This document shows positions 28,201-36,095 of a stretch of DNA of 64,000 bases, piece by piece. Positions within the stretch are counted from its first letter, which is position 1. The number at the start of each line of letters is the position of its first letter. A program made the translations under genes and the position numbers. Below the pieces are notes generated by a model. That model made no database searches. It had not been told where the DNA came from and was given only the letters and a program-made list of their open reading frames with translations. The DNA is taken from the NCBI GenBank assembly GCA_021845505.1, contig JAJZVU010000015.1, positions 16,094 through 80,093 on the forward strand, given 5' to 3'. This DNA comes from Pseudomonadota bacterium (GTDB taxonomy: Bacteria > Pseudomonadota > Gammaproteobacteria > Burkholderiales > Burkholderiaceae_C).

Positions 28201-29099
28201 GTGCGCGCGACCTCCTGCAGCGCCAGCGGCGGCTGGCGCGAGAGCTCGTTGGCCCGGGCCAGCGCCTGGTCGCAGAAGAACAGCAGTTCGTGCCCCAGGC
28301 GTCGCGGCGCCTGGGCATGGCCGGCGAGCATCTGGCGCAACTGCAGGTTCAGGCGATTGCACAGCCGCTTGACGTAGATGTCGGGCTCGATCAGCCCGTC
28401 GCCGAGCGCCGCGAGGAAACCTTCGGCGATCCACCACAGCGCCCGCTCGTCGCCGCGGCTGGCGCGCTGCGCCTGCCGCGCCACTTCCTGCATGGTCTGG
28501 CCCGCGCCGCGCAAGTCCCCCGCGCGCAGCACGTCCAGCAGCGCGCGCTCGTAGTCGCCGCGCGCCTGCATGCCCAGCGCGCGCAGCGGGGCGCCGTCGT
28601 CGGTCGGTTGGGGCCAGTCCCAGGCGAAGTCCCACAGGTCGGCCGGATGGGCGCCGTCGCCGCCAGCCAGGTCGGCCAGCGAGCGGTACTGGCGGAACAA
28701 CTTGACCGCCGGCTCCTCGCGCCCAGCGGCGCGCGCCTCCAGGTAGTCCAGCACCGCGTGCAGCGCCGCCTCCAGCGCCTCGACCATCGGCGCGTCCAGC
28801 CGCCCGGGCTGCTCGAGGGCGCGCAGCAGCACCCGCTCGGCGGTCTGCAGCACCTGCACGCAGGGGCGCTGGTCGAGCAGTTCCAGCGCGCCGCAGGCCT
28901 GGTGCACGTGGCTGCGCGCCTGCAGCAGCGCGCCCGGGGCCTGGGGCTGTTCGTCCGGGGTCGCGCCCGCCTGCTGCGCCTGGCGGCGCACCGCCGCGAG
29001 CGCACCCAGCAGGTTGTCGCGAACCTGTTCGAGGACCCAGGCCAGCGCCGCGGTGTCGGGCGGCGCGGAGGACAGCGATGTCGAGGCAACGTCGTTCAT
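22233..29099 (-). CDS. chpA: ChpA-type hybrid chemosensory histidine kinase for type IV pili
   Basis: A giant CheA-like kinase of 2288 residues. Order: an N-terminal Hpt-like region without a clear phosphorylatable motif; Hpt domains with His739 (HTLKGSS), His1320 (HQLRGSS) and His1552 (HTFKGSA); a dimerisation helix; an ATPase domain (LLRNAVAHGLE near 1863, DDGGGL near 1906, GRGVGLDVV near 1958); a CheW-like domain (about 1995-2110); and a C-terminal receiver with phospho-acceptor Asp2215 in VLTDIEMPRMDG. A long Pro/Ala/Glu-rich linker (about residues 800-1250) contains tandem repeats. In Pseudomonas ChpA takes PilJ signals, phosphorylates PilG/PilH, and governs twitching motility and cAMP. 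Fewer Hpt domains than P. aeruginosa ChpA. Last gene of the operon. Confidence 0.95.
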   Translation of the reverse strand: MNDVASTSLSSAPPDTAALAWVLEQVRDNLLGALAAVRRQAQQAGATPDEQPQAPGALLQARSHVHQACGALELLDQRPCVQVLQTAERVLLRALEQPGRLDAPMVEALEAALHAVLDYLEARAAGREEPAVKLFRQYRSLADLAGGDGAHPADLWDFAWDWPQPTDDGAPLRALGMQARGDYERALLDVLRAGDLRGAGQTMQEVARQAQRASRGDERALWWIAEGFLAALGDGLIEPDIYVKRLCNRLNLQLRQMLAGHAQAPRRLGHELLFFCDQALARANELSRQPPLALQEVARTLGLRAHSVVDWQQPHFGLVDPALVQQARKRMVQVKDGWAHIGNGDFQRIARLQENLQQLALLLRQLCAGAEVLPSAVERMLQVIGEQRSLLTPERVLEVATSLLFLEASLVHFRADDAEFLPRARELAQRLQRSAQGYASEPFAAWMEQLYRKVSENQTLGTVVQELRHDMGTVERLLDRYFRDPQTLPELEPVPRLLGQMRGVLSVLGMDVGAQALAHIRQSVENLMAAPAQEPTAREPAGAFEPLAANIGALGFLVDMLGYQPDLAKNSFQFDSHTGELRPVVPHARGAVPLARPAPEAAAPEGAQPLAAPQAPAEPVATDRPYPVPLEEAETLSPPPEEAAAPAAAQPPARSDFDTELDAAASSVPDEWPPAALAPSAQPGFEPGFEPTPAPDPELLEIFLDEADEVIAEGRQRITDLRGPDPADDSLTALRRSFHTLKGSSRMVGMNDFGEAAWALEQVFNQILAEARQAPAQALELAEQALEHLQGWVNALRAGDGGSRSGAELVQAASRMREGVQPVRQAPLPGPAAQPATDLPAAAGAPSPQAPAVEPAPVEAEAVAQVQAAQAPADAEPTAEPSFEPMAFEEMPPQEPWIAQAGFEQPPLEQAPAAEIAAEQPAAEAIAWAQAPLETAPVDQAAVEEAALEPQAPEHQPAAEIAAGQPPIEAIAEAPPEPAPVDQAAVEEAAPEPQAPEHQPAAEIAAGQPPIEAIAEAPPEPAPVDEAAVEPEPVDEAAVEPEPQAQAPAWSAWPAWLHEQPGAVERERQPAEPAAMEAAEAGQPRPEPAPVEEAPVEPADREPAGFEEEQAAAEPAAAEESAPRHPATWPAWPQQAAAEPTAGDQPVPQAPPQAVAEQEPAVADLDAMFDLPLEPVAAPRFEAQTPSEAAQESVAEVEPGHEPEPEREPEREPEREPEREPEHEPEGATGSEPAEAATTAPAAAHWPIDWPDASLLDLETRAPQAAEGVRSVDDLHIPQALQTIYLNEADELVRRLDQSLAAWSLLPHLPIGDDTMALAHQLRGSSATVGLRSVQQLAGLLEQAIQGQSAHALEVDETERGLLPRTVDEIRRLLHQFAAGFVHPAPAELEAALEALVQRLDELSEAAPAAQPPEEASAWPWAPSEQAEPAAADATLPPSRQQAAQDMPDLLDTPPQPLAAELDELDLQEVSAQPLPGFAPAAFDWQPAQPATPAEPEPPVDTLARDAIDPELFPIFEFEAAELLPQLATALRQWEIRPSDTSAPRQAMRLLHTFKGSARMAGTMALGDMAHALETDIEALLGDDDDRPAPEAAVSALVARCDDINTRFERLREAGNRGETELGEIHPERALLEQQAAAPAQAPASAAEAAGHDGGAAGLPAAAGDAARVFARAQPVRVQAALLDRLVNQVGEVSIARARLDSEFETIRGSVRDLGDNLARLRAQVRDIELQADAQMTARTQATREDGRDFDPLEFDRFTRFQELTRMMAESVDDLALVQGSLARALQSTEDSLARQSRLTRELQRDLLRTRMVEFDSISERLYRTVRQASKDAAKAVRLDIQGGTIELDRGVLDRMAGAFEHLLRNAVAHGLETPAEREIAGKPALGTITLRLRHEGSEVVVSVHDDGGGLRYHDIAAKARAQGLLGEGEQPTQAQLRELIFRPGFSSATQTTEIAGRGVGLDVVRNDTRALGGRVEVESVAGQGTTFTLVLPLTTAVTQVVLLRVGERIHAVPSSLVDLVLRMRPAELEPALRAGQLEHGGQQLALYWLGALTDESGASSETPGRTVPVVLVRSAAQRLALHVDEVLGNQEVVVKNLGPQLSRVPGLAGISVLPDGGVVLIYNPVALAAVHGDKAAARMRAQSVDTRAASVSTPTVQPAAAHANTVLVVDDSITVRRVTQRFLARNGYAVMLAKDGMDALEQLQQSLPDVVLTDIEMPRMDGFDLTRNIRADERTRHLPVIMITSRIADKHRNYAQELGVNHYLGKPYSEEELLGLLREYVLETESE
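25422..25493. repeat. six 12-base tandem repeats within chpA
   Basis: Units of TTCGGGCTCGCG (variants end GTG or GGG) start at 25422, 25434, 25446, 25458, 25470 and 25482. On the coding strand they give an E-P-E-R tetrapeptide run in the linker. Because 12 is a multiple of 3, gain or loss of a unit keeps the frame and only changes linker length. Confidence 0.9.
25981..26040. repeat. 30-base direct repeat, two copies, within chpA
   Basis: Two nearly identical 30-base units (25981-26010 and 26011-26040) encode repeated VDEAAVEPEP in the acidic, proline-rich linker of ChpA. They lie directly beside the larger 129-base repeat. Confidence 0.85.
26041..26367. repeat. 129-base tandem repeat (43 residues) within chpA
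   Basis: Copy 1 is 26041-26169 and copy 2 is 26170-26298, almost identical. A diverged partial copy 3 begins at 26299 and fades after about 26367, with a six-base insertion near its start. The unit encodes a linker segment with the core PAAEIAAGQPPIEAIAEA. It reflects recent duplication in the disordered part of ChpA between Hpt domains. Confidence 0.88.
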
Positions 29100-29160
29100 G
29101 CCGGGTCGTGGACTGGGTTGCGCGCGGGATGGGCTGGCGGATCGGGGGCCGGGCGCGCGC

Positions 29161-31347
29161 TCAGCCGATCTTGAAGCGGGAGACCGATTCGCGCAGCACC
29201 TCGGCCACCCGCGCCAGTTCGCTGACCAGGTCGGCAGTGGAGCGGGTGCCTTCGCCGGTCTGCTCGGTCACCGCGAAAATGTGCTGGATGCTGGTCGCGA
29301 CCTGGTTGGCCGACTGCGCCTCGGTCAGCGCCTGCTGCGAAATGAGCTCGATCAGTTCGGCCAGATGGCGCGACACGCGGTCGATTTCCGACAGCGCCGC
29401 GCCGGCGCTGTCGGACAGGCGCGCCCCCTCGACCACCCCCTGGGTGCTCCTCTCCATCGCCGCCACCGCATCCTGGGTGTCGGTCTGGATGGTGCGCACC
29501 AGCGCCGCGATCTGCTTGGCCGCCTCGGCCGAGCGTTCGGCCAGCCGCTGCACCTCCTCGGCCACCACCGAGAAGCCGCGCCCCGCATCGCCCGCCGACG
29601 CCGCCTGGATGGCCGCGTTGAGCGCCAGCACGTTGGTCTGCTCGGTGAGGTCGGAGATCAGCTCGGTGATCTCGCCGATTTCCTGCGACGACTCGCCCAG
29701 GCGCTTGATGCGCTTGGACGTGTCCTGGATCTGGCTGCGGATGGAGTTCATGCCGTCGATGGAGTTGCGCACCGCCAGCAGCCCCTGTTCGGCGGCGTCC
29801 AGCGACTGCCGCGCCACGGTGGACGAGTGCTGCGCCTGCGCCGACACCGTGTTGATGCGCTCGGCCATGTCCAGCACCGCGCGCCCGGTCTCCCGGATTT
29901 CCACCAGCTGCTGTTCCGACGAGCGCAGCAGGTCGCCCGAGGTGGTCTGCGCCTGGCTGGAGGCGCGGCGCACCTGCTCGGCGGTGCGCTGGACCTGGCC
30001 GACCAGGCTGCGCAGTTCCTCCACCGTGTAGTTCACCGAGTCGGCGATGGCCCCGGTGATGTCCTCGGTCACCGTGGCCTGCTGGGTGAGGTCGCCCTCG
30101 GCGACGTTCTGCAGTTCGTTCATGAGCCGCAGGATCGCCGCCTGGTTGGCCTCGTTGCTGCGCCGGGCCTCCTGTTCCTGGCGCTCGGCCCGCCGGCGCT
30201 CGCGCTCGGCCTGCAGCGCCCGCTCGCGGGTTTCCTGCACGTACAGCCGGCCCAGGCCGAGCAGCGACAGCAGCGCCAGCAGGCTGGCGGCGACGAGGAA
30301 CCACAGTTCGGCGCTGCCCAGCCCGGCCTGCGAGGAGTAGCGCTGCTGCAACTGCCGCAGCCCGCCCAGCAACGGTACCGACTGCTCCAGGACCTGCGCC
30401 TGCGCCAGCCGCGCGCTGCTGAGTTTCTGCAGGTTGGACAGGATCTGCGCCGACAGCTCGGAGACCCCGGCGAAGGCCTTGCGCATGCCCTGCACCTGCA
30501 GCTGCGCCTCGCCGTGCACCGGCGCCAGTTGCAGCGCCGCGTCGCCGCCCAGCAGGCCCGCGCTGAGCTGGTCGAAGGTGCGGAGGTCGCGCCCGAGCGC
30601 GAACACCGCCTCCGGGCTGATCCCCCGGTAGGACAGGAATTCGTTGGCCGACTTGCCGATGCGCTGGGTGAGCATCTCCAGTTGCGCCGCGGCCGCCACA
30701 TTGCCGGCCGACGCGCCTTGTTGCAGCAGCAGCGAGGTCAGGGTCTGCGCTCCCTGCAGCAACGCGTCGGACTCGCGGCTGATGGTGCGCAGCGAGTCGT
30801 TGGTGCGGGTGAGCAGTCCTTGCATCTCGAGCACCACGCGGGCGTTCTTCACCGCGGTCTGCACGCCCGGCGTGACCGCCTGCAACGGCGCGCCGCCGAT
30901 GGCCTCGGCGCCGCCCGCGTGCAGCCGTTGCATGTCGCGCTGCAGCGCGTCGGCGCTGGCGGCCAGTTCGCGGAAGCCCTCGGTCGATCCCAGCAGAGCG
31001 GCGCTCACCGATTTGGCCAGGCGCTGCGACTGCATCAGCGCGTCGCCCGAGGTGTTCAGCAGTTGCGCCGAATACGAGGTCGTGCGCAGTGTCGCCGCCA
31101 GCGCGATGCCCACCAGCACCATCGACACCACCAGCAGCCCGACCAGCAGCCTCTGCTGGGTGCCCACCGCCAGGCGCCCGATCAGCGGCAGCCGGCCGAT
31201 GGGTTGCTCGCCGCGGCTGTCCTCGACGTCGCGCTGGTCCTGCATCGCCGGCGACAGCGTGGCGCCACTGACCGTGGCGTCGCTCGCGGCGAAGGCCGTG
31301 GCGTCGGCCGATGCGCGCTTGGAGGAGAACCGGGAGAACAAGGCCAT
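29161..31347 (-). CDS. pilJ: PilJ-type methyl-accepting chemotaxis protein
   Basis: A 728-residue chemoreceptor. A first membrane span (residues 67-87) and a second one (about 345-368) flank a periplasmic sensor of about 255 residues made of PilJ-type helical repeats (AQRL-like [10 protein letters not shown] and [15 protein letters not shown]). A HAMP-like region follows, then a long signalling coiled coil whose tip reads [28 protein letters not shown] (near 570-600). In Pseudomonas PilJ feeds the Pil-Chp system that controls type IV pili. The start is 68 bases after the pilI stop. Confidence 0.94.
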   Translation of the reverse strand: MALFSRFSSKRASADATAFAASDATVSGATLSPAMQDQRDVEDSRGEQPIGRLPLIGRLAVGTQQRLLVGLLVVSMVLVGIALAATLRTTSYSAQLLNTSGDALMQSQRLAKSVSAALLGSTEGFRELAASADALQRDMQRLHAGGAEAIGGAPLQAVTPGVQTAVKNARVVLEMQGLLTRTNDSLRTISRESDALLQGAQTLTSLLLQQGASAGNVAAAAQLEMLTQRIGKSANEFLSYRGISPEAVFALGRDLRTFDQLSAGLLGGDAALQLAPVHGEAQLQVQGMRKAFAGVSELSAQILSNLQKLSSARLAQAQVLEQSVPLLGGLRQLQQRYSSQAGLGSAELWFLVAASLLALLSLLGLGRLYVQETRERALQAERERRRAERQEQEARRSNEANQAAILRLMNELQNVAEGDLTQQATVTEDITGAIADSVNYTVEELRSLVGQVQRTAEQVRRASSQAQTTSGDLLRSSEQQLVEIRETGRAVLDMAERINTVSAQAQHSSTVARQSLDAAEQGLLAVRNSIDGMNSIRSQIQDTSKRIKRLGESSQEIGEITELISDLTEQTNVLALNAAIQAASAGDAGRGFSVVAEEVQRLAERSAEAAKQIAALVRTIQTDTQDAVAAMERSTQGVVEGARLSDSAGAALSEIDRVSRHLAELIELISQQALTEAQSANQVATSIQHIFAVTEQTGEGTRSTADLVSELARVAEVLRESVSRFKIG

Positions 31348-31415
31348 GACTGCTCCGACGGGGTCGACGACTCGATGGGTGCCAGTAGGGGCGCGGGGGA
31401 GGGGGATCGTGGGCC

Positions 31416-31940
31416 TCAGACGACCTGCAGGAAACGCGCGTCCTGCGACAGCAGCGCCAGGTTCAGTTCATGCCAGGTCTGCCCGGCCGAGTCGCGCAGC
31501 GGCGGGCCCAGCCAGGGACGATCGGGGTCGGCCGCCGCCGGCTCGCCGGTGAATTGCGAGGGCATGCGCAGGCCGGCGAGCTGGTCGACGAGCAGCGCGC
31601 AATTGATTTCCAGCCGCGGCGAGAATTGCACCAGCCGGCTGTGCGCGCCGCCGCGCGGCTGGGCATCGGCCGGAGGGGCATCGCCGAGAAAGCCGGCGAG
31701 GTCGACGATCCCGCACAACACGCCGCGCAGGTTCAGCAGCCCGGCGAACCAGGCGCGGGCGTGCGGCAGCGGCGTCGGCGTTTCCCAGCTGGAGATCTCA
31801 CCCGACTGCGCAAGCGGCAGCAGCAGCCGATGCGTGCCGGCGCTGACGGCCAGCCAGCGCGACTCGCTGCGGGTGTGCTGGGCGCCTTGCAGGCGTGCAG
31901 CCAGGCGTCCCTGGAATTCGATCAGCGAGCTCTTGGCCAT
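31416..31940 (-). CDS. pilI: PilI, CheW-like adaptor of the type IV pilus chemosensory system
   Basis: A 174-residue CheW-domain protein expected to couple the PilJ receptor to the ChpA kinase. The segment [26 protein letters not shown] matches the conserved GLxNLRG...VDL core of CheW proteins. Position between pilH and pilJ supports the name more than sequence identity alone. The ATG follows the pilH stop by 18 bases. Confidence 0.9.
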   Translation of the reverse strand: MAKSSLIEFQGRLAARLQGAQHTRSESRWLAVSAGTHRLLLPLAQSGEISSWETPTPLPHARAWFAGLLNLRGVLCGIVDLAGFLGDAPPADAQPRGGAHSRLVQFSPRLEINCALLVDQLAGLRMPSQFTGEPAAADPDRPWLGPPLRDSAGQTWHELNLALLSQDARFLQVV

Positions 31941-31958
31941 GGGCGGGGTGGTCGTGGC

Positions 31959-32324
31959 TCAGTTCAGTCGCATGATCTTGCTCAGCAGGTCGTGGGGGTC
32001 GACCGGCTTGGTGACGTAGTCGCGCGCGCCCTGCCGCATCGCCCACAGCTTGTCGGTTTCCTGCTGCTTGCTCGTGCAGACGATGATGGGCAGTTCGCGG
32101 TAGGCCGGGTTGCGGGTGATCTGGCGCGTCAGCTGGAAGCCGTTGACTCCGGGCATCACGATGTCCATCAGCACCAGGTCGGGGCGGTCCTGCTCGATGG
32201 CGGCCAGCGCCTGTTCGCCGTTCTCGGCGGTGCGCACCTGGTAGCCGTTCTTGTTCAGCAAGTCGGACAGGAAATACAGCTCGGTGCGCGAGTCATCGAC
32301 GATCAGGATCTTGCGGATGCTCAT
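31959..32324 (-). CDS. pilH: PilH, single-domain response regulator
   Basis: A 121-residue CheY-like receiver. Phosphorylation-site elements are visible: the acidic pair in ILIVDDSRTE, the acceptor Asp in LVLMDIVMPG, the Thr/Ser position in IIVCTSK, and the Lys in YVTKPVDP. In Pseudomonas PilH works with PilG downstream of ChpA in twitching motility and may act as a phosphate sink. Its ATG overlaps the pilG stop (ATGA). Confidence 0.93.
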   Translation of the reverse strand: MSIRKILIVDDSRTELYFLSDLLNKNGYQVRTAENGEQALAAIEQDRPDLVLMDIVMPGVNGFQLTRQITRNPAYRELPIIVCTSKQQETDKLWAMRQGARDYVTKPVDPHDLLSKIMRLN

Positions 32325-32755
32325 GATTGGGCGGGTTTGAGCGGCGGGGCGTCCGCTGCGGGGTCGTGCGCCGTCGCCTGACGATGCGCCTGCACCGCGT
32401 GCAGCAGCTGGTCCTTGGTGAAGGGCTTGGTCAGGTAGGCCTCGGCGCCCACCATGCGGCCGCGCGCCTTGTCGAACACGCCATCCTTGGACGACAGCAT
32501 CACCACCGGGATCGAGGCGTGCCGGGGGCTGCGCTTGATAATCGCCACCGTCTGGTAGCCATCGAGTCGCGGCATCAACACGTCGCAGAAAATCAGGTCC
32601 GGCATCGTGTCGTTGACCTTGGACAACGCATCGAACCCATCCTCCGACAACAATACCTCGAAGCCGGCCTGCCTGAGAAAGATCTCCGCGCTGCGCCGGA
32701 TGGTATTGCTGTCGTCGATCACCAGCACCTTGAATGAAGCGGTGGCCGTGTTCAA
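32321..32755 (-). CDS. pilG: PilG, single-domain response regulator (TTG start)
   Basis: A 144-residue receiver protein, first gene of the pil-chp operon. Signature segments are VLVIDDSNTIRRSAEIFL, LIFCDVLMPRLDG (acceptor Asp), VVMLSSKDG and YLTKPFTKDQLL. No ATG gives a sensible length. TTG 32755 has a GGAG Shine-Dalgarno sequence seven bases upstream and yields the usual short lead-in before the first beta strand. The C-terminus carries about 20 extra Ala/Pro-rich residues. In Pseudomonas PilG promotes pilus extension and cAMP synthesis. Confidence 0.91.
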   Translation of the reverse strand: MNTATASFKVLVIDDSNTIRRSAEIFLRQAGFEVLLSEDGFDALSKVNDTMPDLIFCDVLMPRLDGYQTVAIIKRSPRHASIPVVMLSSKDGVFDKARGRMVGAEAYLTKPFTKDQLLHAVQAHRQATAHDPAADAPPLKPAQS

Positions 32756-32849
32756 ACGCGATCTCCGTAATGCACCAGAAGGGTCGGATGCAGCCGCGCG
32801 GGCAGCGCATGTTGCGCCGCGACGCGCCGCGCCATGCCCGGGGGGCGGG

Positions 32850-33029
32850 TCAGATCTGCACCATTTCGAAATCGTCCTTGCGTGCGCCGCATTCCGGGCA
32901 GGTCCAGTTGATCGGTACGTCGGCCCAGCGCGTCCCCGGGGCGAGGCCGCTTTCCGGGTGTCCCAGCTCCTCCTGGTAGACAAACCCGCAAATCAGGCAC
33001 ATCCAGGTCTTGAAGTCAGGTTCTGTCAC
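32850..33029 (-). CDS. rubredoxin
   Basis: A 59-residue iron-sulfur electron carrier with the two metal-binding CxxC knuckles MCLICGFVY and WTCPECGARKDDF. GTG 33029 is chosen because an AGAGGA Shine-Dalgarno sequence lies 8 to 9 bases upstream and the product then has standard rubredoxin length; a start at 33062 would add 11 residues. It is divergent from the ThiD-like kinase gene and sits next to hemL, an order common in Burkholderiales. The redox partner is not identifiable here. Confidence 0.94.
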   Translation of the reverse strand: MTEPDFKTWMCLICGFVYQEELGHPESGLAPGTRWADVPINWTCPECGARKDDFEMVQI

Positions 33030-33157
33030 AGCGTATCGTCCTCTGGCATAAGATTCAATCATTCTAAAAACAGGGCCGCAGCTTTTGTGGCATCCTGCCG
33101 ACCGGGCGGCTGAGGGCTTGGCCGCCACCCGCCGTCCACTTCCGCGATTGCGTCATC

Positions 33158-34024
33158 ATGCCTCCATCCAGCGAAGCCCCGGAATCTCCACCCGCAGTGA
33201 TGTTCTTCAACGCCGCCGACCCCAGCGGCGCCGCGGCGCTGAGCGCCGACCAGGCGGTGTGCGCTGCGGTCGGCTGCCATGCGCTGCCGGTGACCACGTC
33301 GATCTGGGTCTGCGACACGGCCGAGGTGTTCGACATCGTCGAGATCGATGCCGACGCGGTGGTCGAGCAGGCGCGCGCCGTGCTGCAGGACGTCGAGCTG
33401 GCTGCCTGGAAGGTCGGGTTCCTGGGCAATGTCGAGGTGGTCAGCGCGGTCGCCGAACTGCTCGCCGATTACGCCCAGTTGCCCTTGGTGACCTATGTGG
33501 GCAATCTGCAGGCGCTGGAGGAGTCGCAGGTCGAGGAATACGCCAAGGCCATGCAGGAGCTGGTGCTGCCGCAGACCCGGCTGTTGTGCGGCAACGTCAG
33601 CGCGCTCAGCCAGTTGCTGTTTCCCGACGTCGAGCGCGAGCAGCCGCCCACCCCGGACGCGTTGATGCAGCAGGCGCAGTCGATGGGGGTGCAGTACCTG
33701 CTGGTCAGCGGCGTGCTGGTTCCCGAGAACCATGTGGAGAACGTGCTGCTGAGCCCGCGACGCCAGTTGCTGCGCGAGCGTTTCGAAATGTTCGACGCGG
33801 GCTTCTCGGGGGCCGGCGATACCCTGTCGGCCGCGGTGGCGTCGCTGCTGGCCACCGGCGCCAAGCTCGACCAGGCGGTGCACGAAGCGCTGGAGTTCCT
33901 CGACCAGAGCCTGGACTTCGCCTACCGCCCGGGGATGGGCAACCTGGTTCCCGACCGCTTCTTCTGGGCCCAGACCGGGCCCGAGGCGGAAGGCGACTCG
34001 ATCTCCCCGGTCGGCCTGCAATAG
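33158..34024 (+). CDS. ThiD-like phosphomethylpyrimidine kinase family protein
   Basis: A 288-residue ribokinase-fold protein resembling hydroxymethylpyrimidine/phosphomethylpyrimidine kinase of thiamine synthesis. The N-terminal ADPSG part of the ThiD signature is kept, but the following glycine-rich GGAGIQAD stretch is replaced by AAALSADQ. The C-terminal anion-hole motif is GAGDTLSAA, with Asp where ThiD of enterobacteria has Cys. This diverged copy is regularly found upstream of hemL in betaproteobacteria, so its substrate may differ from ThiD's. It stops 6 bases before hemL, suggesting cotranscription. Confidence 0.8.
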   Translation: MPPSSEAPESPPAVMFFNAADPSGAAALSADQAVCAAVGCHALPVTTSIWVCDTAEVFDIVEIDADAVVEQARAVLQDVELAAWKVGFLGNVEVVSAVAELLADYAQLPLVTYVGNLQALEESQVEEYAKAMQELVLPQTRLLCGNVSALSQLLFPDVEREQPPTPDALMQQAQSMGVQYLLVSGVLVPENHVENVLLSPRRQLLRERFEMFDAGFSGAGDTLSAAVASLLATGAKLDQAVHEALEFLDQSLDFAYRPGMGNLVPDRFFWAQTGPEAEGDSISPVGLQ

Positions 34025-34030
34025 CCCCTC

Positions 34031-35332
34031 ATGTCCAGTCCATCGACCAACCAGTCGCTGTTCGAGCGCGCGCAGCGCAGCATCCCGGGCGGCGTGAATT
34101 CCCCTGTGAGGGCCTTCCGCCAGGTCGGCGGGGTGCCGCGCTTCATCGAGCGCGCCGAGGGCCCCTACCTGTTCGACTCCGAGGGCCGGCGCTACATCGA
34201 CTACATCGGTTCGTGGGGCCCGATGATCGCCGGGCATGCCCATCCCGAGGTGGTGTCCGCGGTGCAGCAGGCCGCCACGCGCTCGCTGTCCTTCGGCGCG
34301 CCGACCGCCGACGAGATCGACATCGCCGAGGCCTTGCGCGATCTGCTGCCGGCGGTCGAGATGGTGCGCCTGGTGTCCAGCGGAACCGAGGCCGCGATGA
34401 GCGCGCTGCGCCTGGCGCGGGGCTTCACCGGGCGCGACGCCATCGTCAAGTTCGAGGGCTGCTACCACGGCCACGCCGACAGCCTGCTGGTCAAGGCCGG
34501 CTCCGGGCTGCTGACCTTCGGCAATCCGAGCTCGGCCGGGGTCCCGGCCGACGTCGCGGCGCATACCCTGGTGCTGGAGTACAACAACATCCCGCAGATC
34601 GAGGAACTTTTCGCAAGCCGCGGCTCGCAGATCGCGTGCGTGATCGTCGAGCCGATCGCTGGCAACATGAATTTCGTGCGGGGCGATCGAGCCTGGCACG
34701 CCCGGTTGCGCGAACTGTGCACCGCGCATGGCGCGCTGCTGGTGTGGGACGAGGTGATGACGGGATTTCGCGTCGCCCTCGGAGGCGCCCAGCAGCTGTA
34801 CGGCATCCGCCCCGACCTGGTCGTGCTCGGCAAGGTGATCGGCGGCGGCATGCCGCTGGCGGCCTTCGGCGGCCGTGCCGAGATCATGCAGTGCCTGTCG
34901 CCGCTGGGCGCGGTCTACCAGGCGGGCACGCTGTCGGGCAATCCGGTGGCGGTGGCAGCGGGCATGGCGCAGCTGCGCATCGTGCGCCGGCCGGGCTTCT
35001 ACACCGCGCTGGCCGCGGCGACCGCCGGGCTGATGCAGGGCCTGGAGCAGGCGGCGGCGCGCCACGGCGTGCCGTTGTGCACCGACTGCGAGGGCGGCAT
35101 GTTCGGGCTGTACTTCGCGTCGGCCAGGCCGCGCTGCTACGCCGACGTCGCGCGTGCCGACCTGGGGGCGTTCAAGGCCTTCTTCCACGCGATGCTGTCG
35201 CGGGGCGTGTACCTGGCGCCGAGCATGTACGAGGCGGGCTTCGTGTCCAGCTCGCACGACCCGGCGGTGCTGCAGGCCACGCTGCAGGCGGCCGACGAGG
35301 CCTTCGCCGAGATCGCCCGGCCCAGCGCCTAG
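34031..35332 (+). CDS. hemL: glutamate-1-semialdehyde 2,1-aminomutase
   Basis: A 433-residue PLP-dependent class III aminotransferase that converts glutamate-1-semialdehyde to 5-aminolevulinate for heme and cobalamin synthesis. The N-terminus [12 protein letters not shown], the [16 protein letters not shown] segment and the PLP lysine Lys268 in [11 protein letters not shown] are diagnostic, and the length matches the family. It probably shares a transcript with the ThiD-like gene. It ends 43 bases from the convergent mtgA gene. Confidence 0.97.
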   Translation: MSSPSTNQSLFERAQRSIPGGVNSPVRAFRQVGGVPRFIERAEGPYLFDSEGRRYIDYIGSWGPMIAGHAHPEVVSAVQQAATRSLSFGAPTADEIDIAEALRDLLPAVEMVRLVSSGTEAAMSALRLARGFTGRDAIVKFEGCYHGHADSLLVKAGSGLLTFGNPSSAGVPADVAAHTLVLEYNNIPQIEELFASRGSQIACVIVEPIAGNMNFVRGDRAWHARLRELCTAHGALLVWDEVMTGFRVALGGAQQLYGIRPDLVVLGKVIGGGMPLAAFGGRAEIMQCLSPLGAVYQAGTLSGNPVAVAAGMAQLRIVRRPGFYTALAAATAGLMQGLEQAAARHGVPLCTDCEGGMFGLYFASARPRCYADVARADLGAFKAFFHAMLSRGVYLAPSMYEAGFVSSSHDPAVLQATLQAADEAFAEIARPSA

Positions 35333-35375
35333 CCGGTCGCCCAGCCGGTCGCCCGGCCAGCCCCCGGGCCGCCGT

Positions 35376-36095
35376 TCAGCGCGGGATCTGCGCGTCGGCG
35401 GCCCGCGCCGCGATGACCCAGCTGCGGCGGTCGATGTACGGGCCGTACAGGTGGTGCTGGAAGAAGCGCGGCGCCGGAAGCATCACCGCGAGCCGTGCGG
35501 CCTGCAGCTGCGACAGCCGCGACGCCGGCACATGGAAGTAGGTCTGCGACGCGGCCTGCGCGCCGTAGATGCCGTCGCCCCACTCGACGCTGTTCAGGTA
35601 CATCTGCAGGATGCGCCGCTTGCTCAGCAGCAGCTCGAGCATGCCGGTGATCAGCAGCTCCTGCCCCTTGCGGATGTAGCTGCGCTCGGGCGACAGGAAC
35701 AGGTTCTTCGCCAGCTGCTGGGTGATGGTCGAGCCTCCGACCAGCAGGTGCCTGCGCTCGGCGTAGCGGCTGTGGTCGCGCCTCCAGGCCTGCAGCATCG
35801 CCTGCCAGTCGACCCCGGGGTTGTACAGGAAGGTCGAGTCCTCGGAGGCCACGACCGAGCGCTTGAGCCAGGCGCCGATGTCGCGATAGCCCAGCCATTC
35901 GTGACGCCAGGTCACGGGCTCGGAAGTGCGCAGCATGCGCCATTGCGCGGCGCGCATGAACGAGGTCTCGTTGACCGGCAGCACCGACCAGAGGGCGATG
36001 CGCAGCGCGAAATAGCCCTGCAGCACCAGCCAGGAGGCCAGCGCCAGCGCCAGCAGGCGCAGTGGCGAGCCAGGCCGCGAGGCGCCTCGGCTCAT
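35376..36095 (-). CDS. mtgA: monofunctional peptidoglycan glycosyltransferase
   Basis: A 239-residue GT51 enzyme that polymerises lipid II into glycan strands. One N-terminal membrane anchor (residues 12-38) is followed by motif 1 SEDSTFLYNPGVDW with catalytic Glu85, then GGSTITQQLAKNLFL, RKGQELLITGMLE and SVEWGDGIYGAQAAS. Motif 1 of this family is usually EDxxFxxHxG; here Asn92 replaces the His. All other motifs are intact. The start overlaps the aroE stop (ATGA), and this is the last gene of the yqiA-to-mtgA run. Confidence 0.94.
   Translation of the reverse strand: MSRGASRPGSPLRLLALALASWLVLQGYFALRIALWSVLPVNETSFMRAAQWRMLRTSEPVTWRHEWLGYRDIGAWLKRSVVASEDSTFLYNPGVDWQAMLQAWRRDHSRYAERRHLLVGGSTITQQLAKNLFLSPERSYIRKGQELLITGMLELLLSKRRILQMYLNSVEWGDGIYGAQAASQTYFHVPASRLSQLQAARLAVMLPAPRFFQHHLYGPYIDRRSWVIAARAADAQIPR

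Noticed and set aside
22140..29174. 2344-codon open frame on the + strand opposite chpA
   Set aside because: It mirrors chpA exactly and is a side effect of high GC third positions; it shows no domain, and the - strand frame has clear Hpt, kinase, CheW and receiver signatures.
35333..35375. Terminator between hemL and mtgA
   Set aside because: The spacer contains a repeated CCGGTCGCCC and GC-rich inverted segments but no stable perfect stem followed by a T-run.
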